From positions 389,276,674 to 389,340,673 of the forward strand of contig CM062289.1 in NCBI GenBank assembly GCA_031216915.1: 64,000 nucleotides of DNA, in the 5' to 3' direction. This DNA is from Pictodentalium vernedei. Taxonomy: Eukaryota > Mollusca > Scaphopoda > Dentaliida > Dentaliidae. Positions 46,606 to 57,928 of this stretch are shown piece after piece (within the stretch, counting starts at the first letter, position 1; the number at the start of each line of letters is the position of its first letter). The notes beneath the pieces were generated by a model. The model ran no database searches and was not told the origin of the DNA. It saw nothing but the letters and a program-made list of their open reading frames with translations. A program made the position numbers and the translations under genes.

Positions 46606-46854
46606 TTAACCCTTTACCCAACGCAGACAATATCAAAATTTATTATTTTAAATATAACTTTTTAAAATTTTTTTAAAAATTTCAACAAAACCATATCATG
46701 TGACCCCTCATTGGAACGAGCTCAATGGGCTCGTTCCAATGAGGGGTCACATGATATGGTTTTGTTGAAATATTTTGAAAAATTTAATTTTTTCAACTGC
46801 ACAATTTGCATATTACGCGGGCGGATGCGTGCGATTTGTTGGGTAAAGGGTTAA
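46606..46854. mobile_element. TTAA-flanked palindromic MITE, copy 2
   Basis: TTAACCCTTTACCCAACG at the left and GTTGGGTAAAGGGTTAA at the right, with TTAA at each border. Central perfect hairpin at about 46682-46765 (ACCATATCATGTGACC and CCTCATTGGAACGAGCTC arms). No coding capacity. Confidence 0.75.
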
Positions 46855-47254
46855 ACAATGGTTAAGGATAGACAGTAATTAGACACTCCGCTTCTATTAT
46901 TTTATAATGAAAATATTACTTTTCTTTCTTGATATTACCATATCATCCCAAAATTGAAAAATTATTAACTTGTTATATTTAGATTGATTGAGCTGTCAGT
47001 GGATTTCATTGAAAACAACATCTCAATTGTTACCTCATGACAAGAGTTTTTGATGGAAAAGAATGAGTAATATTTTGCTTATAAACGACCGACGAGAGGA
47101 TGGTGGAGTCAGGTTAGCAGCCTCAGAGCCCAGGGATTCGAGCAGGACGAGCATCACAAGTTGCCCTTTGAGTGTGAACACTCGCTGCTAATCATTAATA
47201 TATGAAATTTGTGGGCCCCATGGAGACGATCAGTCTGTTTTCTATATTTGATGG

Positions 47255-47358
47255 CAACATGGTCTGAGGTTTGCAGCTGGGAGCTTATGTTCAACTGAGA
47301 TGCGAAGCATCGAGGTTGCACATACGCTCCCAGCCACAAACCTCAAGACTATGTTACT
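47255..47358. repeat. Imperfect hairpin
   Basis: Arms ACATGGTCTGAGGTTTGCAG and its partner ending CCTCAAGACTATGTT, with GCTGGGAGC near the loop. 46855-47254 and 47359-48123 are intron without recognised genes. Confidence 0.6.
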
Positions 47359-48123
47359 GTTAGTTCATTACAATAAAGTATATGTTCCAATAAGACCCTA
47401 CCCATAGCCCCAAACCCACATTGTAAAATTAGCAAGGCCACTTTTAACGATCACATGTTTAGTAAATAATCCTCATGTGTATCCCACGAAGTCACTGGAC
47501 AACTAATCACTAAATAAGATAAAGGTCAAGGTAACTCCATCTTAGTTCCAAGTGTAGACCGATTTGTAATTTAAATAATGCTTCCTTTGGAACATCGTCT
47601 GTTACATGTGTGAAAAATCTACAAAAATGTAGTGGGTTGCAAATCACTCTGTTGATGAAATAATTGCTATATGGGCAGCCTCAAATATTTTGCATATTGA
47701 AGTCAGATGGTAACATATGCTACTGGAGCCATAAACATAGAAAGAACTACGCAAGCTCCAGTTCGATCATGGTGCATTATTCATAAATCAAACAGGGATT
47801 CAAGAAAGTAATGACTTGTGCAGTCCAAATTCGGAAATGTTCCTGGTTTGGTCTGTAAAAGTTGTGGATGTCTGTCATGTCTCTGATTACAGCCTTTCAT
47901 ACTCTCAGGCTCCCTTTTGCTACTTCGATATCAGACAGTTTGTTTTGACTTTATATGCTAGTGACTATCCAAGGGCTCTGGCTCCCAAACAGAATTCACC
48001 CCATGACCCAAAATTCGTCCCATCAGCCCAGGTCGTCAGAATATATCACATGTTTCTTAAAAGCAATGCAAGACTCTTTTTGAGTCAAAATATTCTCATT
48101 TGTCTGTTTGTATAATATTTTAG

Positions 48124-48287
48124 GGTATCTGGAGGCTTCCAACTCAGGAGATTGACAGAGCAGGAAGTTTTGCTTCACATATCAGTAAATCAGTTCAAAT
48201 GCTTTTAAATGTGCTGAAGGAACAGAAAGATCATACAATGTTATTTCATTTTCACATATTGATGAATAAAGTGCCAGATGCAGGGAA
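48124..48287 (+). CDS. CABIN1: CABIN1-like gene, 164-nt exon
   Basis: Acceptor ATTTTAG ends at 48123 and donor AA/GTAAGT begins at 48288. It starts in phase 0 and ends after two bases of a codon. It reads GIWRLPTQEIDRAGSFASHI and continues with KSVQMLLNVLKEQKDHT; GIWR-P-EIDR-GSFASH is a very characteristic CABIN1 signature (recognised from the family). The end, PDAGK, joins the next exon's KYMRD to give a continuous frame, which supports both splice sites. Confidence 0.9.
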
Positions 48288-48439
48288 GTAAGTTATCTTC
48301 TTCATCAGTTAATTTGCTGTGAAATTTATTAAAAAATTCACCTTCCATAGATAAATAATCTCCCAATTCCTTATCTACCTTCCCACCCTTTGAGATAAAA
48401 AAAATAATCTACAGTTCCTTATCTACCTCAGCACCCTTC

Positions 48440-51130
48440 AAGGTAGTTAAGGCAGTGCAAAAAAAGCTTGCTCCCACCACAAACACCCAAGGACAGCCTG
48501 TGGATCCGGGCCTCTGCTAAACCCACCCCAGCCATTGTTTAGCCAAAACTTTTGCCCCACAACCCTGCCAGACCAACCACTGTAGCAGATTCATAGAGCC
48601 CTGTATTCCTGTGATGATTCCTGCAACGCTAGTTGCTCGACAGCTTGAACAGCAGGCACCTTGTTAGAGCAGTGTCTATATACCTGAGGTAACCACTGTG
48701 CAAGATGAAGGGTTACAACATTTGTACGTGGATAAGGGTGGGTCATCCAGAGACCTGAGGTAAGTCTTGCATTGGGATGTACAACAAAGTTCATCTCACA
48801 AGGATCAGAAAGGGCAGCAGGATCCCAGTGGCTTGTACTTCTTGCCACAATTGGGTACAGAGTGAGATCCCAATCTGCCAAGGTTGTGGTAGGGAAAATG
48901 TCTGACCAAGGGTAATCACAACAGAAAAATGCACAAGGCGGTAGTTCACATTGGTCTTGTCTGAACTTGTTGCAGGTTGAACACCTATTTACAGACAGCC
49001 CTGCAAAGGGAATACCCACTTGGCAACATGGCTACTATGGATAATATCATCAAAGAGATACTTGCAGAAATGCCAGACCCTGTCCTGAGGAACCGCGATT
49101 TAATGACATGGTCTCTCATGTGGGCCAGCCTCCAGCTGCACCATGGGTCGTGATCTTGAATGACTCCAAAGATGAGTTTGACGTTGACGACGCCACCGCA
49201 GTCTCCTCTACTTGGAGGGTAGTAGCAGAAGACCCATTTGACATTGGTGATATGGAGGGTGCTTTCAATATCACCACTTCAATATCGCAAATGTCAAGTT
49301 GGTCATCTGGCATTGATGTTATTGAAGTTCTGGCAGGCAGCATGGCTCTGGACGTCCTCAACAGAGATGAGAGAGCAGCACAACTCCTCAAAGAACTTCC
49401 AGAGGACGAATACATTTTGAAGATCAAGTTTCTGCAGAAGAGGGACAGAAGGCCATTGGGGGCTTGGAGACAAGTTTGACATGGTCTGGGCTGAGAGAAA
49501 GAAGGGTCAATACATCATTGAAATCACGACAGAGACCAGCCCATGAACCCTGACTGGTATTGACAGGGTGCTCTAGCAGAATGCCTACCCTGTCATGGCT
49601 GCGATCTATGTCCTCTATCCGCTCAGAACCCAGATGCAGCAAATCTGACTCCGCACAGAGATGGTGACCTCAACTGTGTCACCCAGAGAGTATTGGAGCA
49701 CCCTGGCCAGGCGACAAAAAAATCAGGAGTGGGAAGCAAGGGTACATGAGATAGGTGCAACTGTCGGTGACACAGCCAGTCTTGATTCTCAAGCATGCCA
49801 TCATCCTAAAGGACATCGCCAATGAGGACATCTACAACATCAGTCCAACACGAGGTGACCCTGGCTGTCAAAAGTGTCATTAAATCCCAATAAATAAATC
49901 TACAATATCGGTAAATATGGTTGAGGTGGGAATGATTACCGTAGTCCGATTGTGCTAATCATCCACAAAGGTTTGTCTGGCCCAATGACCTTCACTTCCT
50001 GCAACGTAGTTGGGTCCAAATCTACATTGATAAGCATGATGTGTGGAAGGCTATCCAAGAGGTCACATAAAATGAGATGAATGCACTGGGGCTGCTTAGG
50101 GGCCAAGATATACAGTTGAATATCAACCAGTTCGTCCTGCATGACACATGTCCCACAGCCGGCACTCATAAAAGACCCCTAGAAGCCTGTCAAACTCTTG
50201 CAGAAGATGAAACACTGGCCGACCACTCGTTTGGACTTAAATAAAATACGTGGCTAGTCCAGTAGCCAACGAAAGTAGAGGCTGGAAGCCCACTCCAGTC
50301 CTTCCTCTGGGTAATGTCCAAAAATCCTTCATGGAACATGGCCATGGTGGTGTCAGGAATACTACAATACTCCAGGATGTATTGAGCATTGACCTGAAGT
50401 CCTGCAGTCCCTCCTCCTTCACTGGCCAGAATGAGCACCACTACTTCCAAAGGTTTGGCCACCCCACCCACCAGCTGACAAGGATGACTGTCATTGGCCC
50501 TCTGTCCTAAAATTACCCAACAGGGTTTGCCGAGGTCATTGAGTGGACATTCAAGGATGGCATCTACCCCATCTTCCCTGCCTAGTTTGGGAACCATTTT
50601 GAGGAGCAAGGCTGGGCCCTAATATCTCGCCTTACCTTCCTTGTAGAGTTTGGGTTTCCTGATCCATCTGAATGTGAGAGAATCCATTATCGCTTTCGAA
50701 AAACAGACTTGAGGTCTGGCTCTCCATGGAACGTGACCAGGGTGCAGCATCATCAGCAAGTTCACCCAAGGGGCAAAGGCTGATGACAAGTGACTGATCA
50801 CTGACCCGGGTGAGCTTGACAACTTAGAGAGGAATACAAAGTTCAGTGGTACCCTAGTTGGTGTGCTGCAAAAGTATCCTCTTGGACATGTACTCACCTA
50901 CTACCACAGCTCCCAGCTCCAGTACACATAACTGAGGGCCAGTTTGCTCGCCTATTCCCATATCAACCTTCTTGGCATGTTCTTGCAGTTTGATCCTGAG
51001 GAGGCTGTCTGTATAGCCACCGACAACATCTGTGACCAGAAAAACTGCCATGCTCTAACAGGCCTGGCATTTTGAAGTGGACAATTTCATTGCCTGCCTA
51101 CCACCCATGCACAGGAGGACAAAAAAACAC
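48440..51130 (+). pseudogene. Decayed coding-like block of unknown mobile element
   Basis: Codon-like composition but no long frame. Longest open frame is 49108-49479 (123 codons; contains IDVIEVLAGSMALDVLNRDE). A possible N terminus, MATMDNIIKEILAEMPDPVL, starts at 49027, and part of it is duplicated at 29699-29739. Near 50960-51055 the + frame reads YSHINLLGMFLQFDPEEAVC and ATDNI, which could be the end of a family-B DNA polymerase palm, as found in large self-replicating DNA elements; this is weak. A SINE 3' tail (about 49846-49900) interrupts the block. Intron of CABIN1; not a host exon as far as I can see. Confidence 0.35.
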
Positions 51131-51999
51131 TTGCATAAATCGGTCAATTCCCAAAATAAAAAATTGTCAAATGATTCATGAGACCACATTCACTGTTATC
51201 GCTGATGCTTGACATGGTTTAAATAAATTACTGAACAGATTCAATGTCACCAAATGTAAACTTTACAGTGTATCAATTTGAGCAATGATTACCATGTAGC
51301 AACAGATTGAAAGCTGGCAACAGACTTATCATGTAGCAGCTGATTTGAAGATGAGCACATGCGATGACATAGTTTGAGTTGCTTTAAATTTCGATGCTGC
51401 ATCATGCATGCAAGTCAGAAGAGCAGGTATACTTGGAATCGTTTCTTTTGCATGGTTGTTGACTTCGGGGTTTTTTGGCCAAAAAACAAATTAAGCCAAT
51501 GAAGTAAAATTGAAGACTTTTATGACATGGAACATTGGCGAGTATATCGTCCATAAAATGGAAATCAGAATGGGATCGAAGATGTTGACAAAATGTGGTG
51601 CAAGTTATGTGCCAAGCACAGTGGAAAACTTCGGTCGGGTCTCTGGAGAAAAAGTACTTAAGGATTTAGACTGTTACCTAATTGGGACAGAATTTGAGAA
51701 GAAGTGCAACATTGCTCGGCATCTGAATTTGTCTACACATTTGTTCACATTGAAATAAGAGAAAGATAAAGTAAGGTGGCAAGATAATCATACCCTAGTT
51801 CTACTCATCACTTGATAAAATAGTGAACCATGGATGGTGTGATGGGGAACGGTGAACGTCTGTCCACATTCACACGCTGCTAGACCTTATCCTGTACTAC
51901 TAGTCACCCCTTTTAACCCAGAGGATATACAGTGGTGGCAAAAAGACCACACAAGCTTCTCTGATCAATTTACATTACTTATTCTAAGAGTTTGAGAGG
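51131..51999 (+). other. Intron sequence, nothing recognised
   Basis: No repeat or gene family recognised; a frame of 82 codons (51510-51758) looks like chance. Confidence 0.5.
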
Positions 52000-52007
52000 G
52001 TTGTCAC

Positions 52008-52836
52008 TAGGGCTGTCGCGACTATCATTTTTTGTAATCAACTAATCGTGACCAGTAATCGACGGTTAGTCGATTAATAGTCGCTTCCCATGATTTTTTA
52101 GCAAATCATTCTTCTGTTCGTAAAACTCTGAAAATGACAATGGCACCAGTGTGTTCAGACAAAGTGGGGTTGTGGGAACAACAAATCGGTCCCGACTGAA
52201 GCTACATGTAGTCCAATCTTGGACCCACAGTCCGTAATATAATTTTTGGGGTTGGTACGTCCTGTAGGACGTACCAACCCCAAAAATAATATTACTGACT
52301 GCGGGTCCAAGTTTGAACTAGATTGAAGCCGATGAATTAAAATGAATTTACCAAAGAACGTTCCTGCATATGTTTCCTTTCTGCAATAAGTTTCTCGAAA
52401 TTTTGAACATTGAGATCTATGCATTCCCTCGTCAGTTGTTAAAATTGGATCTTAGTCTGAAGTTCCGAACTTTGAGAAGTGATCTGACGTTCTGACTTTC
52501 GTCATAATTTTGTCACTTCCGCACTTTGGGTTTTCCAATGGGTGCATTCGTGTGTACAAGACTGGAGAAATTCAGAAGAATCTATTCTCGAGTAACTGTG
52601 AGTGTTCTTTCTTACACAGTCAGTGACAGTCGTACAGTCTTCCGGATATGAATGTTAACTATGGTTAGATATTTAAAGTTATTCAACTTCATTGATCATT
52701 CACCTCACAAAACAATGCAATTTAGCCCCGACGTGTAGTAGACGTGTACCACCTTGAAAATGAACGACGATCGACTAAAAATAAAAAATGTCGACTACTT
52801 CAGTAGTCGACTAATCGAATAATCGCGACAGCCCTA
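52008..52836. mobile_element. Non-autonomous hAT-type element with exact 8-bp duplication
   Basis: Termini TAGGGCTGTCGCGACTAT and AATCGCGACAGCCCTA are inverted repeats; GTTGTCAC flanks both sides (52000-52007 and 52837-52844). Sub-terminal GTCGATTAATAGTCG-type repeats occur at both ends. A perfect hairpin at 52237-52295 (TTGGGGTTGGTACGTCCT arm) may be a later insertion. 829 bp, no transposase. Confidence 0.88.
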
Positions 52837-52844
52837 GTTGTCAC

Positions 52845-53225
52845 TAGTTCAGATGATGACATCCCTGAATAGAGGGTTGGGTCTGGGAATTTACGTGGGT
52901 TTTCATATGATTGTTTTATTTTCCTTTAACCCTGAAAGGCCTATTTCTGACTTTTATAACCTCAGAACAGGTGCCCGTAACATGCTATCATGAAGAGGTC
53001 CTGCTGAATTAGCAGGACAGTTGTTTCTAGTCAAGTCTTGGCTGCCTGTTCACTAGAAATCACTGCTAAGCCACTTGATGTATAGATGCAGTGGTATGGT
53101 GGGATTTCAGGAAACTTGTCCAGGCCCTCAAGGGTTAAACATCTCATAATTGAAGGTGAAAACAAATCATAACAAAGTACCTAGTGCAGTTCAATTTTAA
53201 AGCTAAACCACACAAGGTATTATGT
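52845..53225 (+). other. Intron sequence, nothing recognised
   Basis: Contains GTCTTGGCTGCCTGTTCACT, resembling the small hairpin at 15788, and no gene. Confidence 0.45.
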
Positions 53226-53590
53226 TACGATTTGTTGGTGGTGTTGCGGTAACCAGTTCTCGTCAGAAAACCGAAGTTAAGCAACGTCGAGCCCGGTTAG
53301 TCCTTGGATGGGTGACTGTCTGAGTGATCAATTCGGACTCCCGCATTGTGTCCTTGGGCAAGGCACTTAACACTGATTGTCCACATCAGGGCACAATGAT
53401 GCCGTGTACTATGGCGTACTGCACGTCGATGGTACGCATGTCTTCAACCAATCTAACGCTGCCTGTGCTGCAGTTTGGAGTTACGATGTTGGGGAGCTGG
53501 CAGCTGCGTGTTGTTGCTCGGTGGGCGGTGGCTCTCTCAGGGTACTCCGGCTTCCTCCACCCCTAAAACACCAATAATTAAATAAATAAA
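53226..53590 (+). mobile_element. 5S rRNA-headed SINE
   Basis: The head (about 53236-53330) matches 5S rRNA: CCGAAGTTAAGCAACGTCGA, CCCGGTTAG and TTGGATGGGTGAC are the internal control region of 5S genes. It passes directly into the SINE body (CCTTGGGCAAGGCACTTAAC; GGGTACTCCGGCTTCCTCCA) and an AAATAAATAA tail. This is the SINE3 layout (known class) and not a functional 5S gene. Confidence 0.85.
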
Positions 53591-54054
53591 TTTAGAACTG
53601 ATTAAGAATCGTAATTTTCTCAGGTGAGTTATTGTCTCTCCTCACTGTACCTCATGTGAGCAATTTTTGGCTCTCCTTCATTTCTCTTATCGCCAGCACT
53701 ACATAAACTGGCAGACATCTCGTACCTCCCAAAATATGCATCTGTGGCAAAGACATCTTGTGTGTCATTATCTGGGATGAGGTCTGCACTGTGCCCAGAC
53801 CTATCTTAGAAACCTCTGTAGACTAGGCTGGAGCAACAAGGGATTCAAGTCATCTGCCACTAATTGCTTTTGATGTGCCTCCCAACTTGCTTCGCGAGCA
53901 TGTCTTCTACAGTGAAGAGGTCGAAGTCAACCAAAGACGATGCCCATCTAGGCTTTTGAGTCTAGAAGCCACTATCAGGTCTATTAAAAAGAATGAGAGT
54001 GCCAGAGCAAAAGCCCCTTGCTCATCCTCTATATTCAGTCAACCGCAAATATTA

Positions 54055-54140
54055 TTTTGTTTATATAATTTTGTTTTATTACAAATTATTGAAGAGTGCA
54101 TACAGGCACTGCAATAATTTATAATAAAACAATTTTGAAT
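54055..54140. repeat. AT-rich hairpin
   Basis: Arms TTTTGTTTTATTACAAATTA and its complement AATTTATAATAAAACAATTT around AGTGCATACAGGCACT. 53591-54054 and 54141-55216 show no recognised gene; the latter may be more of the decayed block at 48.4-51.1 kb. Confidence 0.6.
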
Positions 54141-55216
54141 AACAAATTCAGACCACCAAAAATAATCTAGCCCTCAACCAGTTAACAAGGGATCTGGCTC
54201 ATACCTGACAGGATTCAGTGCCAAGAGATACGAAAGGCCCTCCGCAGGCTCCAGCCTCCTTGGATGGGTCCAGTTTGTAGTTTGTCCCAGTAATCTGATC
54301 CTCACTGGCCAGCAGAAGGTCAGAGACTGAGTACGGGATCTGCTGTTCCATAGGCACAAGGAGCAGATCCCAGACACTGTGGTGTCACTCCACCCCAAGG
54401 ATAGCCGAGACATCATGGTGACCATACCCGATACAGCAAAACAGGCTCATCTTCGAATGACCTAGTTAATGTCACCATCGAAACCACAGAGCAGGCTAAT
54501 CAAGACTAATGCTTGGCACCTCAGCTATGTCCTTGAGGTCCACCGCTCGCACAGTCTGACAATTCATGACCCCTCCCTCAAAAGGGTTTGGATACCCTGA
54601 GTCAGGTCTTTCTGGAACAGCTGGTAAAATGCTTGCAGATAATCATGCAATGATTCACTGCTATCTACAATGTAGATCTCAAGGTCTGTCCAGATCCATG
54701 GGTGGGTTTGTTGAGTCTAGTTATGCCTGATGGTTGGGCAGAGGATCAATATATGCTGAAAGATGCCTCTGTAGGGGCTCGCTATCAAATCAAGGATGAA
54801 GACTGTTTTGTAGCAGTCTGTTTGGCCACAGATGATGGCCAAGTTTGGGTCCTTTGGTAGCAACTGCGGTAATGTGGTTGGAATGACATTGCATCAGTAG
54901 ATTGCGGATAGTAGATAGTGGCCATCCTCGAAGTTGAGTTGAGCATCCACAGTCATTTAAATGTAGATGTTCAGTGCCCTGGCCTTTTCACCAGCCTTGG
55001 TGATCTAGATGGTGGAGCCCTCCCTCGTATTTTCAATCCTCCTGTCATGAAGATGGTCATCATGGAACTGGAAAAACAGGAAAAAAAGATGTTTTGTTAG
55101 GCCAGTACTTGAGAGGTCTGTAAAATTTTAGGGGCACCATCATGCACCAATCAAAAATCAATGTGTTAGTAATCTGTTTTTTCTGATACTGTTGGAGTTT
55201 TTCTGGTGCAGTGTAC

Positions 55217-55490
55217 TTAATTGATCGATTCATTAAGTGATCGATTCCGACTGCCACGTTTTGTCCGTGGGCAAGTCACTTCACTCTGATTGTCCACATG
55301 GGGGCACGATGACTGCACGTCAATGGTCCATATGTCTTCAACCAGTCTAACCCTGCCTGTCCTGCAGTGCGGAGTTATGATGTTAGGGAGCTGGCAGCTG
55401 CTTGTCTTTGCTCGGTGGTTCTCTCCAGGTACTCGGCTTCCTCTATGACCTTGGCTGTTAATGTGTCGTTAAACCCAAATAAATAAATAA
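55217..55490 (+). mobile_element. SINE of the same body family
   Basis: Shares GGGCAAGTCACTTCACTCTG, TTCAACCAGTCTAACCCTGC and the AAATAAATAA tail with 53226-53590, with a different, short head. Confidence 0.7.
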
Positions 55491-55491
55491 C

Positions 55492-55571
55492 TAGGACCCT
55501 CTGGTCATTACCCCTCCTCCCACTTCCCTTGAAGGGAAGTGGGAGGAGGGGGGTAATGACCAGAGGGTCCT
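55492..55571. repeat. Near-perfect palindrome with about 40-bp arms
   Basis: Arms begin AGGACCCTCTGGTCATTACC and meet at CCCTTGAAGGG; only a one-base length difference in the C/G run breaks perfection. No terminal duplication recognised. Confidence 0.8.
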
Positions 55572-55807
55572 GTTTAGGACTAGTAAAGACAGGCCTTGAA
55601 AATTATTTAATGGCTATTGCAGGGCGTTGAAAAAATGATGAAATATATTGTAAAACTGCCTTGAATTTTATCAGTCCTTGCGTGCAGGAACTCTGCATGA
55701 TGTTAATGGAACAATGCTGAGTCAGCACTTTTCAAAAATGACAAAAATCAGAATCTTTCGATGTTTGGTATACAAAACCTTAAAAATTCTATTTGTATTT
55801 TTTTCAG

Positions 55808-56081
55808 AAAATACATGCGTGACAGTGAGAGAGTTTGCTTTGCCATGGAAGCATATAGATATACACTGGACTGTGTTGAAGATAAGATAGAGGATATCAG
55901 TTACGAGATGGACAAAACTGTTTTGCTAAAGTTCTTAATGAATGTGTACAAGATATGGAATCATGGTGTGAACAGAATGTTTAGCCAGGGTGGCTATAAA
56001 ATTGGACCTTCTGAAAAAGAAATCATTGAAAGAGCAAATGATTTATTTTCTGAGGTTTATTGTGTTACCAGGCCGGATGAG
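55808..56081 (+). CDS. CABIN1: CABIN1-like gene, 274-nt exon
   Basis: Acceptor TTTTTTCAG ends at 55807; donor GAG/GTGAGT begins at 56082. It supplies the last base of the split lysine codon and ends in phase 0. It reads KYMRDSERVCFAMEAYRYTL, then a 50-residue helical part including LLKFLMNVYKIWNHG and ERANDLFSEVYCV. This matches the CABIN1 segment after GKK (KKYxRD) and the later LLxxxYxxWxxG region. Downstream exons are not visible before DIRS-6. Confidence 0.85.
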
Positions 56082-56224
56082 GTGAGTGTACAGATTAGTT
56101 TTTCAACTTTTTACTGGTACTATATTGATGGTTTTTGTGTTGCCTGCCCCACAAAGTGGGGAGCGACATATAGGGATTACTTTTGTCGTCTTGCGTCGTC
56201 CGCGTCACACTTTCTCTTATCCGC

Positions 56225-56570
56225 CACTCCTCTTTAACCTATGAATGGATTTTGATGAAACTTTCAGTGATTCTTTATCACATAATGGCAGTGTGCACCT
56301 CCTATTTTATTTTGTGATCCGCTGTATTTTTTCCAGAGTTATGGCCCTTTTCCACTTAGAATTCTGTCTGAAACGCCTTGGAGTGTCTCTTATCCGTCAC
56401 TCCTCTTTAACCTATGAATGGATTTTGATGAAACTTTCAGTGATTATCACATAATGGCATTGTGCACCTCCTATTTTATTTTTTGATCCGCTGTATTTTT
56501 TCCAGAGTTATGCCCCTTTTCAACTTAGAATTCTGTCTGAAACGCCTTGGAGTGTATATATCTCAGTCAT
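56225..56570 (+). repeat. Tandem repeat of about 172 bp, two units
   Basis: Units share CCTATGAATGGATTTTGATG, CAGAGTTATG-CCCTTTT and GAATTCTGTCTGAAACGCCT. A third, diverged piece runs to about 56700. The rest, to 57075, is unassigned intron. Confidence 0.8.
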
Positions 56571-57075
56571 TGTCAGGGGGATTTTAATGATATTTGGTAT
56601 GCACATGAACCAGGATGGGGGAAAGGATATCCACATACAACCGTTATCATCCACACATTTTTTCAGAGTTATGTCCCTTTTTCGACTTGTTTAAATATTT
56701 TTCCCTAATTTTTTATTCGCTGGTGTCCTACGAAGAGTCATATTCAGGTTTCATTTATTTTTACCTGCGTCGCCAGCAGCAGAGCAGGTCTAGTAACCGC
56801 TCGACTCCATCCGTCAGTCCGTCCGTCTGAAACACTTCTTCCGTCAAAGTTTTCTTGGCTTCTATGAAAGGGAATGATTTTATATTTGGTCTGCTGCTTC
56901 ATAATGATGAGTTGTATCGTGTATCTAATTTTCAGATCTGCAGTGCAGCCACTTCCTGTTTGCCGATACTTTGAAGTCTGTTCATCTCTGTAATCAATTG
57001 CATGCAGCGCCGCAGGTCCAGACCCTGTATTGGTCTTGGCATGTTAAACAGAGTACACAACATCAGTTTTAACAT

Positions 57076-57279
57076 ATCTTTATACTGTACCAATGACCCA
57101 GACTTAGCTGGTGCTAACTCTAACAAAACCAGGGCCAAACACAAATTTTGCCCCCCAATCCCCAAAATTTGCATCCAAAACCAAAAGAAATCACGTCCTA
57201 TAGGACCTCCATACTTCGCCCCTACTGCGCATGCGCAGTGTCAAGGACGTTCCGAAATTGGCGCCAATTATCATTCTCT
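57076..57279 (+). repeat. Left terminal repeat of DIRS-6
   Basis: Palindromes ACTGCGCATGCGCAGT (57224-57239) and AATTGGCGCCAATT (57256-57269). The first is the canonical NRF1 site shape and the second an E2F-like site; both are inferred promoter elements. Confidence 0.88.
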
Positions 57280-57928
57280 GTTTGGCCCTTCATCAGTCAA
57301 CATCTCACTGATCTTTGTGCTTGTAAATCTCAGTTTAAAGGATGCCAGACACGTAATTATTGGAGAAATGGTGATTCTAAGGAGGATATAGAAGGAGGAG
57401 AGGAAAAAGGAGTGACAAAAAATAATCAGGGCTGTACTTAAAATTTTTTATGAAATTATGTTAAGTTGCCTATTTTCGAGGCATGGGCCTGTTGTTGTCA
57501 TTCTTGCTAAAAAGTTGCACTGCTTATTCAGTGTTTTCTCTCCCCTGGTCTTCTAAGTCCCCCCTTGCAATTCTCCCATGCTTTTGGCATATTTTTGAGA
57601 AAGATCATTTCTAAAATTCTCTTGGGAGAGTTCCTTGGTGACAGAATGTTTTCTGTTATTTTCCCCATAGTTACGTTTTCACCCATGGGTGTATAAACGT
57701 GTTCTGCATCTTCCATCTGATGTTCTGCAGATTCTCCCCTGGGAGTCTCTGTCTTGCATCAGATAGAGTGTAATTTTGATGACTGATTTCGGGCCAGTTT
57801 TTTCAGTGCCTGGAGTCATGTTTTCTGGTGTTTTACACTGTTTGTTTACATTGGCAACAGTCTCTTTTGAGGGGGGCTGTTTGCCTTTGGTGTAGTTTAT
57901 CTCACTGTAAGATACATTTTTATTATCC

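Noticed and set aside
49108-49479. Host gene encoding a 123-residue protein
   Set aside because: No splice context or recognisable domain, and it sits in a decayed block with a fragment repeated elsewhere.
53236-53330. Functional 5S rRNA gene
   Set aside because: It has mismatches and no proper end or T-run terminator, and it fuses to a SINE body.
54174-55100. Coding block between the hairpin at 54055 and the SINE at 55217
   Set aside because: Only short frames with no recognised motif; possibly related to the 48.4-51.1 kb block but not supportable.
57002-57441. Frames of 97-129 codons in the DIRS-6 terminal repeat
   Set aside because: The same frames occur in every terminal repeat on either strand; they are shadows of non-coding repeats.
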